Assembly: GCA_943787425.1 (NCBI GenBank)
Contig: CALSMJ010000001.1
Coordinates: 310,001 to 374,000, forward strand
Direction: 5' to 3'
Origin: an uncultured Pseudomonadales bacterium
GTDB lineage: Bacteria; Pseudomonadota; Gammaproteobacteria; Pseudomonadales; Azotimanducaceae
Length of the DNA stretch: 64,000 bases
Shown: one piece after another, positions 51,379 through 60,919 of the stretch
Position numbering within the stretch: the stretch's first letter is position 1
How the letters are laid out: each line of letters begins with the position of its first letter
Translations under genes and position numbers: made by a program
Notes under the pieces: model-generated
The model's input: the letters and a program-made list of their open reading frames with translations, nothing else
What the model was told of the DNA's origin: nothing
Databases searched by the model: none

Positions 51379-51643
51379 CTGTTTTCTCCTTTTTAAGTCG
51401 TGTTGCGCGGCTTGCGATGCACCCGCTTCAGAATCCCTCGCTGACCCTCACTCGCAGGCTCTCGTTCTGAGATCGCCGCGCCTTTTATGCCTTTTGAGCG
51501 GCACGTCTCCCCTCAAAGCGAACCCATGTTCGGCCAGCCTGTGTTGCTTTAGTCCGTCTCAAGGTCAGGATCGAACGCCGTGATGGCTGCGAGTCTCGAG
51601 GCGCAACAGAATACCACAGATGATTGCGTGACACCGGCTCGGT

Positions 51644-52261
51644 TCAGGCCGTCGAGTCCTCGCGGGCAGCCTCGTCAATCATTGCCCGCAACACATCATA
51701 ATCGTCTGTCGATTTAAACTGGGGAAACGCCGCTTTGACGTTATCTGGCGCTTTAAACAAGAACCCCTGGTGGGCGGACCCAAGCATGCTGATATCGTTA
51801 TACGAGTCACCGGCAGCAAAAATGCGATAATGCAACCCTTTAAACGCCTCGACAGCGCACCGCTTCGGGTCCTGCTGCCGCAACACATAGTCTAAAATTT
51901 GCCCCTCTTTTGAGACCGTTAACCGATGACACAATAAAGTGGGCCATCCCAGCTGCCGCATTAATGGCTGCGCGAACTCATAAAACGTGTCCGACAGTAT
52001 CACCACTTGGTAGGCCGCCCTGAGATCTTGCAGGAAGGCGGCGGCGCCGCTTAAGGGCATCAGCCCTGCGATTACCCGCTGAATCTCAGGCAACCTGAGC
52101 CCGTTCTCATCGAGTATTCGCAAACGTTGCTGCATCAGCTCGTTATAGTCTGGAATATCTCGCGTAGTCGCTCGTAGCGCCGCAATCCCAGTCTCTTCGG
52201 CGAAAGCGATCCATATTTCCGGGATTAAAACACCTTCCAAATCCAAGCAAACTAAATCCAT
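51644..52261 (-). CDS. thrH: Phosphoserine/homoserine phosphotransferase ThrH
   Basis: 205 aa HAD hydrolase; in Pseudomonas ThrH is a phosphoserine phosphatase that can transfer the phosphate to homoserine. The nucleophile motif is the ThrH-type CLDLEGVLIPEIW (DLE in place of DxD), motif II VILSDTFYEF, motif III/IV FAAGDSYNDISML. Normal length. It is divergent from cysH, the same neighbour as in Pseudomonas. Confidence 0.92.
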   Translation of the reverse strand: MDLVCLDLEGVLIPEIWIAFAEETGIAALRATTRDIPDYNELMQQRLRILDENGLRLPEIQRVIAGLMPLSGAAAFLQDLRAAYQVVILSDTFYEFAQPLMRQLGWPTLLCHRLTVSKEGQILDYVLRQQDPKRCAVEAFKGLHYRIFAAGDSYNDISMLGSAHQGFLFKAPDNVKAAFPQFKSTDDYDVLRAMIDEAAREDSTA

Positions 52262-52429
52262 TGGTCATCCTAAACGGCTTATCACCGACATTGTTTCACG
52301 GCACCTGCCTGGCTTCAACGCATGAACCATTTGTTTTCCGTAAGGTTATAAGCCTAGAGCAAAAGATCATTACACAATGACGCGCAACCAACCTAAATTC
52401 TCCGCTCCCGCTACTTCCGATCTTTGATT

Positions 52430-53137
52430 ATGACGCTTGACGCCTTAACAGAACATTCAATTGCCCTGATTCAAAAATTTTGCGCCGATGATCAATCGAT
52501 CACCTGCGCCTTTAGCGGCGCTGAGGATGTTGTTGTGCTCGATCTATTACGGCGCGCGAACCGTTCAATGCCCGTTTTCGCTGTCGATACGGCGCGCCTG
52601 CATCTGGAAACAGTCACGTATATTCAACGCGTGCAACAGCACTTTAATCTCGATCTCACCTGGATCAAGCCAGACCCAAAGGCCGTCGCAAGCTTTGAAC
52701 ATCAAAATGGGCGATTCAGCTTTTATGAAGACGGACATCTTGCGTGCTGCAATCTCCGAAAAACCGAGCCGCTTCGAGCCTATCTCACACAGTTTGACGG
52801 TTGGTTAACCGGCTTGCGGCGTGACCAGAACCCAAACCGAGGGACCTTACCTGAGCTACAGCTGGACCCTGTCTTTAAAGGGTTGCGTGGGCCTTTGAAG
52901 AAAGCCAACCCGATCGCAAGCTGGTCTCGCGAAGACGTTGACACTTATATTCAGCGCTATAATCTGCCGCAGAACCCACTTGTGCAACAGGGTTATAAAA
53001 GCATTGGGTGCGCGCCCTGTACCCGAGCGCTCAAACCGCAAGAGCACGAGCGCGCCGGCCGCTGGTGGTGGGAGACCGCATCGAACAAAGAATGCGGCTT
53101 ACATCAGACGCCCTTGCCTGCATCCAAAGTGGTTTAG
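52430..53137 (+). CDS. cysH: Phosphoadenosine/adenosine phosphosulfate reductase CysH
   Basis: 235 aa reductase making sulfite in assimilation. The presence of ACCNLRK and IGCAPCTRAL (Cys-Cys plus CxxC) indicates a [4Fe-4S] cluster, so it likely reduces APS with thioredoxin, as in Pseudomonas. FSGAEDVVVLDLL is the PP-loop-like nucleotide site, TGLRRDQNP the sulfonucleotide site, and the C-terminal KECGLH carries the catalytic Cys. Start at ATG 52430; a TTG two codons earlier is weaker. CysB next door (convergent) is the expected activator; CysG at 22.6 kb supplies siroheme for the next step. Confidence 0.94.
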   Translation: MTLDALTEHSIALIQKFCADDQSITCAFSGAEDVVVLDLLRRANRSMPVFAVDTARLHLETVTYIQRVQQHFNLDLTWIKPDPKAVASFEHQNGRFSFYEDGHLACCNLRKTEPLRAYLTQFDGWLTGLRRDQNPNRGTLPELQLDPVFKGLRGPLKKANPIASWSREDVDTYIQRYNLPQNPLVQQGYKSIGCAPCTRALKPQEHERAGRWWWETASNKECGLHQTPLPASKVV

Positions 53138-53146
53138 GGCGCGTTT

Positions 53147-54127
<981 letters not shown>

Positions 54128-54372
54128 CTACTTAGCATTTTCATCCTAATTAACGCTGAATTATATAACCAAATGACCTGCCCAGCGCAATTTTAATTTC
54201 TAATAAGCATATGTTTCGACGCTATTTCTATTCGTTCATGGCAGATTAAGCGGGACGTTTTAGATCGACAAGACCCGATAAGAGGCGCTTGATGCGTCTT
54301 GACGGCTAAACCCGCCATCGCAACGCAGGATGAAGCCGCACCTAAGGCTTATCGGATTCTATTACAGCGACC

Positions 54373-55263
54373 TCACCGCGGGTTTTTCACCCCGTGCGGC
54401 ACATGGCCTGACACAACGACCCGACTGGCAAGATGACAATGCTCTGCTTGATCATCAAAGAATATGTCCGCACCGTAGGCCGCTAAAAACTCCGTTTTGT
54501 CCAAACCGCCTAGGAACAAAGATTCATCCAGGCGAATTCCCCAGCTACGAAGTGTTTTGATCACTCGCTCATGGGCTGGTGCCGACCGCGCCGTGACCAG
54601 CGCCGTTTCGATCGGGCAGGTGTCTTCTGAGTAGACCGATTGGACTTTGTGCAATTGGGTTAGAAACGCAGCGAACGGCCCTCTTGGCAGCGGTTCATCG
54701 GCAGCGGCTTGCTCTTGAGCCGTAAACGCGGCAAGGCCATCACTTTGGTAAACCCGTTCCGCAACATCGGAAAATAAAACCGCATCACCATCAAAGGCAA
54801 ACCGAATCCGGGGCCCGTCTTGATGCCGCACCGAACCGGGTAACACTGATGCTGCCGCAAAGCCGTTATCCAAAGCATCGACAACGTCGATCGGATTGGC
54901 CGAGAGAAACAAGTGGCATCCAAAGGGCCGCATATACCGGTAAGGAGCCGCGCCGCCCGTGAAGGCCGCCCGACGAATATCCAGTCCATGAGCCTGAATC
55001 GAATTAAACACTCGCAAACCCGTATCCGCTGAGTTTCGAGACAGAAGAATGACCTCAACTTCAAAACGTCCCTCAGCACCCAGCGCCAAAAGCTTGCTCA
55101 CGAGCGAGAAAGCAGTGCCGGGTTCTAAAACCTGCTTTTCCTGTGCAACCTGATAGGCGCGATACGCCTGCAGCCCCTCGCGCCGAAAAACGGCGTCGCT
55201 TTGCCTTAAGTCGAACAAGGCACTGCTGGCAATTGCGAGCACAAGTCGAGTTCTTGAAGACAT
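54373..55263 (-). CDS. 5'-nucleotidase (cytosolic type I family)
   Basis: 296 aa, HAD-fold 5'-nucleotidase like mammalian NT5C1 and its bacterial homologues, hydrolysing nucleoside monophosphates to nucleosides. Motifs: LVLAIASSALFDLRQSD at the start, VEVILLSRNSADTGLRVFNS, HGLDIRRAAFTGGAAPYRYM, LFLSANPIDVVDALDNGFAA, IRFAFDGDAVLFSD, and LGGLDKTEFLAAYGADIFFDD near the C-terminus. It is divergent from the VWA gene, with about 70 bp between the starts. Confidence 0.9.
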   Translation of the reverse strand: MSSRTRLVLAIASSALFDLRQSDAVFRREGLQAYRAYQVAQEKQVLEPGTAFSLVSKLLALGAEGRFEVEVILLSRNSADTGLRVFNSIQAHGLDIRRAAFTGGAAPYRYMRPFGCHLFLSANPIDVVDALDNGFAAASVLPGSVRHQDGPRIRFAFDGDAVLFSDVAERVYQSDGLAAFTAQEQAAADEPLPRGPFAAFLTQLHKVQSVYSEDTCPIETALVTARSAPAHERVIKTLRSWGIRLDESLFLGGLDKTEFLAAYGADIFFDDQAEHCHLASRVVVSGHVPHGVKNPR

Positions 55264-55335
55264 TTTCTAACCCTTGGCTAAAGTCTGCAGGCAAATACTT
55301 GCAGAGAACCGTAAAGCCTATATCCTTACCCTAAG

Positions 55336-56049
55336 ATGAGCAAGAATCCCACAACCCAAAACGAATCGGCACAACCCTCTAGAGCGGTGGCAACCTTTAT
55401 CGCCCAAGCAAAATCGCCCACAAACCTGCCAGGAACACCGATTGAAAGCAGGATCATTTTTGGCCTGGACGCGACCGCATCCCGAGAACCAACCTGGGAT
55501 CAGGCAAGTCAAATCCAGCATGAAATGTTCTCGGTGGTGCAAAGCAATCAACGCCTTGCTGTGCAATTGTGTTTCTATCGCGGCTTCCGAGAGCTTAAGG
55601 CATCCCGTTTTTGTCATTCTGCAACCGAACTGCACAATCTAATGAGCCAAGTACGATGCCAGGGCGGACACACCCAAATCGGCCGACTCTTGAAGCACGC
55701 CTTAAAGGTCTCACGCACCGACACGCTCAAAGCCGTGTTGTTTGTGGGCGATGCTATCGAGGAGTCGGTCGATGACCTATGCAATCAGGCTGGCCTGCTT
55801 GGCCTTAAAAAAATACCACTGTTCATTTTTCATGAGGGGCAGGACACCGCGGTTGAGCGTACCTTTCGAGCCATGACGAAACTGTCCGGTGGCGCCTATG
55901 CGCCTTTTGATCTCGCTAGCCCAAATCAATTAAAGCGATTACTCGCCGGCGCTGCAGCTTATGCGACTGGCGGACGCGCAGCACTCGGCAGCCTTGCCTA
56001 TCAGCAACCGGGGCTGAAGCAATTGACCCAGCAGCTGCCAAAAACATAA
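55336..56049 (+). CDS. VWA-domain-like protein
   Basis: 237 aa cytosolic protein of von Willebrand factor A fold. A MIDAS-like metal site is suggested by RIIFGLDATASREPTWD near residue 40 (D-x-T/S-x-S layout), followed by LCFYRG, GGHTQIGRLLKHAL (the T of the MIDAS loop) and VLFVGDAIEESVDDL. No signal or membrane segment. Its stop shares one base with the start of the J-domain gene (TAATG), so it is translationally coupled to that membrane protein. Such genes occur next to J-proteins in other proteobacteria as far as I recall, without known function. Confidence 0.8.
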   Translation: MSKNPTTQNESAQPSRAVATFIAQAKSPTNLPGTPIESRIIFGLDATASREPTWDQASQIQHEMFSVVQSNQRLAVQLCFYRGFRELKASRFCHSATELHNLMSQVRCQGGHTQIGRLLKHALKVSRTDTLKAVLFVGDAIEESVDDLCNQAGLLGLKKIPLFIFHEGQDTAVERTFRAMTKLSGGAYAPFDLASPNQLKRLLAGAAAYATGGRAALGSLAYQQPGLKQLTQQLPKT

Positions 56050-56786
56050 TGGGCCGCCTACTTTTAGCCGCGGTTGCCGCCATTGCCATTTTTTTCCTGC
56101 TTCGAACCCTGCTTGCAAAGCGTAAATTGAGCGTTGCCCAATTTTTCGCGCTGTATGCCGCAGCCCTTGCGATTGTTGTACTGATTGGCCTTGGGCTGAC
56201 CGGTCGATTACACCCCGTGACCGCCAGCATTGGGGTTGTCTTGGCGATGCTGGTCCGGGCTCTACCGATCATGATGCGCTTGTTTCAGGCGGTCAATCTT
56301 TGGAAAACCATCAAGGCTGCGCTGGGGATGGCCAGCGTTCAGAAGGGCCCCAAAACAGGCGGAAAGAGTCAAATCGAAAGCACCTTCTTCACCATGACTC
56401 TTGACCATGACTCCGGTGAACTTGATGGCACGGTAAAAAAAGGGGCCTTCCAAGGCCAGCGGCTTTCTCAACTTTCTCGGGACGAACTTTTAGCGCTGCA
56501 GACTGAAGTTGCCTCCGATATCGACTCCAGCGAATTACTCAACACTTATTTTGAACGCTACCACGCGGATCCGGCATCGAGTGCTCATGCTAACGGCCCG
56601 CCTTCAGGGAACCTCAACCGCGCTGATGCCATAGCGCTGTTAGAGCTTGGTCCGGATCCAACCCATGATGAAATCGTTAAGGCACACCGTCGACTGATGC
56701 AAATTCATCATCCTGATCGCGGTGGATCGAATGACATGGCCGCAAGGTTAAACGCTGCCAAGGACCGATTACTTGAAGGTCACTGA
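56049..56786 (+). CDS. Membrane-anchored J-domain protein
   Basis: 245 aa. N-terminal hydrophobic segments at about residues 2-20, 30-52 and 58-78 anchor it in the inner membrane. A middle region with MTLDHDSGELDGTVKKGAFQG, SQLSRDELL and DIDSSELLNTYFERY is a conserved signature of a class of membrane J-proteins. The C-terminal J domain (about 180-245) has the HPD motif in QIHHPDRGG. The plan resembles TIM14/Pam18, and it should recruit DnaK to the membrane. Overlaps VWA upstream and the ACAD-like gene downstream (14 bp), so it is the centre of the set. Confidence 0.88.
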   Translation: MGRLLLAAVAAIAIFFLLRTLLAKRKLSVAQFFALYAAALAIVVLIGLGLTGRLHPVTASIGVVLAMLVRALPIMMRLFQAVNLWKTIKAALGMASVQKGPKTGGKSQIESTFFTMTLDHDSGELDGTVKKGAFQGQRLSQLSRDELLALQTEVASDIDSSELLNTYFERYHADPASSAHANGPPSGNLNRADAIALLELGPDPTHDEIVKAHRRLMQIHHPDRGGSNDMAARLNAAKDRLLEGH

Positions 56787-57744
56787 ATCCAGCGCACGCG
56801 CCTTTGCGAACGATTTCGTCGACGCGTATTGGCGTTCCTGCTCCGACGAAGACGATGAACGTCGCGTGGCATCATGGGACGCCGCGTTGACTGAGCATCA
56901 CCTGCGCGTCCCTGGATACCCTTGGGCGTATGGTGGTCGAAACTGGTCCGATGCCGCTTTGGTGCACTTCTGGTCATTATGCGCCGAATACGATTGCCCC
57001 ATGCCGGACCCGGTTGCAACGGAGTTGGTCGGACCGCTGCTCTTGCTCTCAGCCGACCCATCGCAACACCGCGGACATTTGCAAGCCATCGCAGCGGGAC
57101 AAGCCTCGTGGGAGCTTGTCTGCTTGGACTTACCAAGCAGTCCAGTCAGACGCCTAAAAAGCGATGCGCCAGTGGATTGGGTCCTGCTCATTGAAAACCA
57201 TGCAGACAAGCCCTCAAGGATTGGGATCTTAAAACCCTGGCCTGGTTTGCAACGAAACCTGCCCCCCACCCCTGCTGACTTTGAAAATGGCCTAATACTC
57301 AGTTTAAATGCGCACGAAATGCTTTTAAAACTGCTGCGCGACCATCAACCCATTGCAGCTGTTTGGCGCAATCGTGCACTGCTTAAAACGCTACGAAAGC
57401 TTTCCAGCGACGACCCAATGGCTCGAGCAAACCAAAAGCTTTGCGAACTTGAAATCTTACAAAATGCTCAAGAAACATTGTGTCGCCGGCTCATCCAAAG
57501 TGGCGATCGAGAGAAACAACTGGTCGTTACAAAGGTTGCAAGAGAAATTCGGACAAAGAGCCTGCAGCTCAGACACGAACAACTGGGGTATTATTCGTTA
57601 ACCGAGGCAACCCCTCCGGGACAAAACGAGCCCACTGAACCCAGCCACGCTGTGATTGATGCTCATTTTATGATCGAGCCTATAACGCTGATCAGCGACT
57701 TTTTTGTTAACCATCTTGAGACCCATGCCAAACAAGGCTCATGA
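56773..57744 (+). CDS. Degenerate acyl-CoA-dehydrogenase-like protein
   Basis: 323 aa from a TTG start (AAGGA upstream) inside the J-protein gene. Residues 1-110 resemble the N-terminal helices of ACADs: YPWAYGGRNWS, then CPMPDPVATELVGPLLL and HLQAIAAGQASWELV, the last being the segment that in enzymes leads into the FAD-binding loop. The flavin motif (the usual SEPxAGSD) is replaced by LDLPSSPVRRLKSD, the beta domain is short (about 80 instead of about 120 residues), and the C-terminal helices (DDPMARANQKLCELEILQNA) keep only general similarity; TIYGGTNEIQ is absent. Probably not a working dehydrogenase; a structural or substrate-sensing role is possible. The ACAD relation is my reading and needs a profile search. 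Confidence 0.65.
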   Translation: MKVTESSARAFANDFVDAYWRSCSDEDDERRVASWDAALTEHHLRVPGYPWAYGGRNWSDAALVHFWSLCAEYDCPMPDPVATELVGPLLLLSADPSQHRGHLQAIAAGQASWELVCLDLPSSPVRRLKSDAPVDWVLLIENHADKPSRIGILKPWPGLQRNLPPTPADFENGLILSLNAHEMLLKLLRDHQPIAAVWRNRALLKTLRKLSSDDPMARANQKLCELEILQNAQETLCRRLIQSGDREKQLVVTKVAREIRTKSLQLRHEQLGYYSLTEATPPGQNEPTEPSHAVIDAHFMIEPITLISDFFVNHLETHAKQGS

Positions 57745-57791
57745 GACACCTGCTAACGAGCCCTTAAACCCACCGACAACCAAAGCAAAAT

Positions 57792-58469
57792 ATGATCGAA
57801 TCTGAGCAAGACCAAACCGCCCGCTTCCAAGGTGTTATTTTTGACTTGGATGGCACATTACTCGACACCTTAGCCTGCATTGGCACCGCCTTTAATCAAG
57901 CGCTCAAGGAAACCGGATACCCCACGCACCCGATTCAAGACTTCAAGGACTTCATCGGGGACGGCGTCTTCAAATGCGCCGAACGCGCGCTACCAGTCAA
58001 TGCCCGACAACCTACAACGATCGATGCCCTCGTTGCGCTCGAGCGCCGGCTCTATGAAATGTTTTGGCGCCGTGAGATCGCCATTTATGATGGCATCCCA
58101 GAATTACTCGCAGCGCTGCGAGCGCAAAACGTGCCAACAGCTGTCCTCACCAACAAAGACCAAGATGCCGCCAACGATTGCCTTATCGAGTGCTTTCCAC
58201 AACACAGCTTTGACTGCGTGCTGGGCTACACCGGCACTTATCCCCATAAACCCGATCCAGCCTGCGGCGCGGCGGTGATCAAGGCGCTCGATTTACGCCC
58301 CGACCAGCTTATGATGGTTGGCGACACGCCAGTCGACCTTGCGACCGCCCGGGCTTGCGGTCTGTTTGCCGTTGGTGTGTCATGGGGCTTTCGGACGCGG
58401 GAAACCCTCATCGCTGCTGGCCTTGACGTGCTCATTGAGCATCCCTCCGAAATCTTACAGTACGTTTAA
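57792..58469 (+). CDS. gph: Phosphoglycolate phosphatase-like HAD hydrolase
   Basis: 225 aa HAD phosphatase with FDLDGTLLDTLACIG, cap domain, motif II TAVLTNKDQDA, motif III YPHKPDP and motif IV MMVGDTPVDLATARA. It fits Gph/PGP, which removes 2-phosphoglycolate formed in DNA repair; related HADs act on other sugar phosphates, so the symbol is tentative. It starts 47 bp after the ACAD-like gene and 18 bp before the aminotransferase, probably one transcription unit. Confidence 0.85.
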   Translation: MIESEQDQTARFQGVIFDLDGTLLDTLACIGTAFNQALKETGYPTHPIQDFKDFIGDGVFKCAERALPVNARQPTTIDALVALERRLYEMFWRREIAIYDGIPELLAALRAQNVPTAVLTNKDQDAANDCLIECFPQHSFDCVLGYTGTYPHKPDPACGAAVIKALDLRPDQLMMVGDTPVDLATARACGLFAVGVSWGFRTRETLIAAGLDVLIEHPSEILQYV

Positions 58470-58486
58470 TACGAGGTGCGTCGATT

Positions 58487-59818
58487 ATGAACCTGAAACA
58501 TCACAACCTAGTACCCGATAACCTCGACGCCTTCTGGATGCCGTTTTCAGGGCAAAGGCAATTCAAAGAAGACCCGCGTTTTATTGTGTCGGCGAAAGGC
58601 ATGTATTACACCGACAGCCAAGGTCATGAGACGCTGGACGGCAGTGCGGGTCTTTGGTGCGTGAACGCCGGCCACCACCGAGAGCACATCAACGCGGCCA
58701 TTGCGCATCAGCTGGAAAGTCTAGATTTTGCGCACAGCTTTAACTCAGGTCATCCGCTTGCATTTCAGTATGCCAGCCGCCTGGTTAAACATGTGCCGGA
58801 CCCCTTGAACCACGTTTTTTTTACCAATTCCGGATCAGAATCCGTCGATACCGCCTTAAAGATCGCACTGGCTTACCATCGACGCAATGGTGAAGCGGGC
58901 CGTCAACGTCTTATCGGTCGAGAAAAAGGTTATCACGGCATGGGCTTTGGTGGACTCTCCGTCGGAGGCCTTGTCAAAAACCGAAATCCGTTCGGTCTGT
59001 TGTTACCCGGCACCGACCACATGCGTCAAACCCATGGTCTGGCGGGCAATCGGTTTGCAAGAGGCCTGCCGCCAGAAGGCGCAGAACTGGCGATGGACTT
59101 GCAGCGCTTGGTCGAGTTGCATGGCGCCGACGCCATTGCCGCCGTGATCGTTGAGCCGATCGGCGGCGCCGGCGGCGTTCACCTGCCGCCCGTGGGTTAT
59201 CTCCAACGCCTACGTGAGCTCTGTGATGAGCACGGTATTTTGTTGATTTTTGATGAGGTCATAACTGGCTTTGGTCGCACCGGGGCCTGCACGGCAGCCG
59301 AGCGATTTGGTGTCGTGCCGGATATTATGACGACGGCAAAAGGCATTACCAATGCGACCATTCCCATGGGCGGCGTCTTTGTATCCGATGCCATTTTCGA
59401 GCGCTTTATGGACACCGACGTACCCGGCGTCGAGTTGAGTCACGGTTATACTTATTCAGGCCACCCTGTTGCCTGTGCCGCCGGCATGGCAACGCTTGAT
59501 ATCTATGAGCAAGAAGGTCTCTTTGAACGCCCCAAAGCGCTCCAAGACACCTGGCAAGACGCCGCACTGCGCCTCAGCGACCTTCCAAATGTTATCGATG
59601 TCCGGTGCTTTGCCTTGCTCGGCGCGATCGAACTGGCCCCGCTCGACGGCGCACCCATGCAACGTGGCGCAGCGGTTGCGAAACGCTGCTATGAAAAAGG
59701 CGCCTGGGTTCGTCCAATTGGCGACTCATTGGTCTTATCACCACCGCTGATTATTTCGGAAGCCGAAATCGAGCGCATTTTTGAAATTATAGGCGAGGCC
59801 ATCTGCGAGATTGGCTAG
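58487..59818 (+). CDS. Class III omega-aminotransferase (beta-alanine--pyruvate type)
   Basis: 443 aa PLP enzyme. PLP-contact GSESVDTALKIALAYHR, LLIFDEVITGFGRTG with the conserved Asp, and Schiff-base Lys in TTAKGITNATIPMGG. The sequence LDGSAGLWCVNAGHHR near the N-terminus and the YTYSGHPVACAAGMA block are typical of beta-alanine/omega-amino acid:pyruvate transaminases. It moves amino groups from terminal amines to pyruvate. Followed 35 bp later by an SDR that could reduce or oxidise the product (inference). Confidence 0.9.
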   Translation: MNLKHHNLVPDNLDAFWMPFSGQRQFKEDPRFIVSAKGMYYTDSQGHETLDGSAGLWCVNAGHHREHINAAIAHQLESLDFAHSFNSGHPLAFQYASRLVKHVPDPLNHVFFTNSGSESVDTALKIALAYHRRNGEAGRQRLIGREKGYHGMGFGGLSVGGLVKNRNPFGLLLPGTDHMRQTHGLAGNRFARGLPPEGAELAMDLQRLVELHGADAIAAVIVEPIGGAGGVHLPPVGYLQRLRELCDEHGILLIFDEVITGFGRTGACTAAERFGVVPDIMTTAKGITNATIPMGGVFVSDAIFERFMDTDVPGVELSHGYTYSGHPVACAAGMATLDIYEQEGLFERPKALQDTWQDAALRLSDLPNVIDVRCFALLGAIELAPLDGAPMQRGAAVAKRCYEKGAWVRPIGDSLVLSPPLIISEAEIERIFEIIGEAICEIG

Positions 59819-59852
59819 ACCTTTTTTCAACCTTAACCTACAGGACACTGTT

Positions 59853-60629
59853 ATGAACCTTGCTGGAAAAAACATCGTGATCACTGGCGCAGCCAGCGGC
59901 ATCGGTCGCGCTATGACGCGTCGCTTTGTCGCAGAGGGCGCTCGGAAAATCGTCATTACAGATGTCAATGCCGAGGGCCTTGCCGCCGTCGCTGAGGAGA
60001 CTGGCGCCATTCCCCGAGCCGCCGATCTTGGTGAAGAACAGGCGGTCCTTGATTTCATTGGCTTTGCCGAAACGGAACTCGACCAGATTGATTTGCTTTG
60101 TAACAACGCTGGGATATCCGTCTCCGGTGGACCAGAGGTTGAGACGAGCGACTGGCAAGCGATTTGGAACATTAATGTCATGGCCCATGTCTGGGCAACC
60201 CGCGCCGCCCTGCCTGCCATGCTCGCGCGAGGCGCCGGTTATTTATTGCACACTGCATCCGCCGCGGGCCTGCTCAGCCAAATTGGCTCTGCGCCCTATG
60301 CCGTCACCAAGCATGCCGCCGTTGCCTATGCTGAGTGGCTTGCGATCACTTATGGCGATCAAGGATTAAAGGTTTCTGCACTCTGCCCACAAGCCGTTAG
60401 AACAGCCATGACAGCCGGGCATGAAGATGGTGTTGCATCCGTTGACGGCATGATGGAGCCTGAAACTTTGTGTGATGCGGTGATTGAGACCTTGGCTGCT
60501 GAGTCCTTTTTAGTACTCCCTCATCCGGAGGTCGCGACCTATATTCGGCGCAAAACTGCAGACTACGATCGCTGGCTCACGGGCATGCGACGCCTGCAAA
60601 GTCATTACGGCGAGCCAAGCTGGCCCTAG
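59853..60629 (+). CDS. SDR family oxidoreductase
   Basis: 258 aa from ATG 59853 (MNLAGKNIVITGAASGIGRA). Cofactor motif TGAASGIGRA, CNNAG near residue 85, catalytic Ser in TASAAGLLSQ, YAVTKHAA. It is the paralogue of the SDR at 1676-2488 (shared AEWLAI-YGDQG-LCPQAVRT and a C-terminal RWLTGMRR tail). The upstream aminotransferase suggests it may work on an amino alcohol, aldehyde or ketone. It ends about 150 bp before the metA promoter. Confidence 0.88.
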   Translation: MNLAGKNIVITGAASGIGRAMTRRFVAEGARKIVITDVNAEGLAAVAEETGAIPRAADLGEEQAVLDFIGFAETELDQIDLLCNNAGISVSGGPEVETSDWQAIWNINVMAHVWATRAALPAMLARGAGYLLHTASAAGLLSQIGSAPYAVTKHAAVAYAEWLAITYGDQGLKVSALCPQAVRTAMTAGHEDGVASVDGMMEPETLCDAVIETLAAESFLVLPHPEVATYIRRKTADYDRWLTGMRRLQSHYGEPSWP

Positions 60630-60782
60630 TGAGCGCTATTGGACGAAGGCGGTCTGAGCCGCAGCGGCCGACCGCATGAACCGACGCGTTCTTGCGCGAA
60701 AATTTCGCGACACCATTATCGTACTGATTGTCCAGTTGTCACGACGCGCACGATGCAGGCGTGTTCACTTGTTTACGCTGGC

Positions 60783-60811
60783 TATACACCGCTTCCGAGT
60801 TTGTCTATAAT
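60783..60811 (+). promoter_or_regulatory. Promoter of the metA riboswitch transcript
   Basis: TATACA (60783) and the consensus TATAAT (60806) are 17 bp apart. The predicted start of transcription, about 60818, coincides with the first base of the SAM-II-like stem, which supports both calls. Confidence 0.65.
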
Positions 60812-60817
60812 TTTCCC

Positions 60818-60868
60818 AGCGCCGATTTGAAATCAGCTTGCGGGCGCTTAAAAAATACCGCTAAAGCG
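60818..60868 (+). ncRNA. SAM-II-type riboswitch aptamer upstream of metA
   Basis: Stem AGCGCC (60818-60823)/GGCGCT (60843-60848) encloses GATTTGAAATCAGCTTGC, followed by an A-rich linker and GCTAAAGC at 60860-60867. This matches the known SAM-II layout as I recall it from the marine metX example (GAUUUAA, UUGCAA next to the stem, then a linker and GCUAAA as the pseudoknot strand). SAM binding would stabilise the pseudoknot. The gene controlled, metA, starts methionine synthesis, the usual SAM-II target. Identification is by pattern, not by a covariance search. Confidence 0.75.
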
Positions 60869-60906
60869 TAGAACCTGCTTTAGCGACATGCTACGTGGGT
60901 TTTTTT
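60867..60906 (+). terminator. Attenuator terminator of the metA leader
   Basis: CGTAG (60867-60871) pairs with CTACG (60891-60895), followed by TGGG and seven Ts. A competing 9-bp hairpin, CGCTAAAGC (60859-60867) with GCTTTAGCG (60877-60885), takes the aptamer's GCTAAAGC strand. So SAM-bound RNA would leave the terminator free to form, and free RNA would form the competing hairpin. Switching logic is inferred. Confidence 0.55.
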
Positions 60907-60919
60907 ATGCGAGTACACT

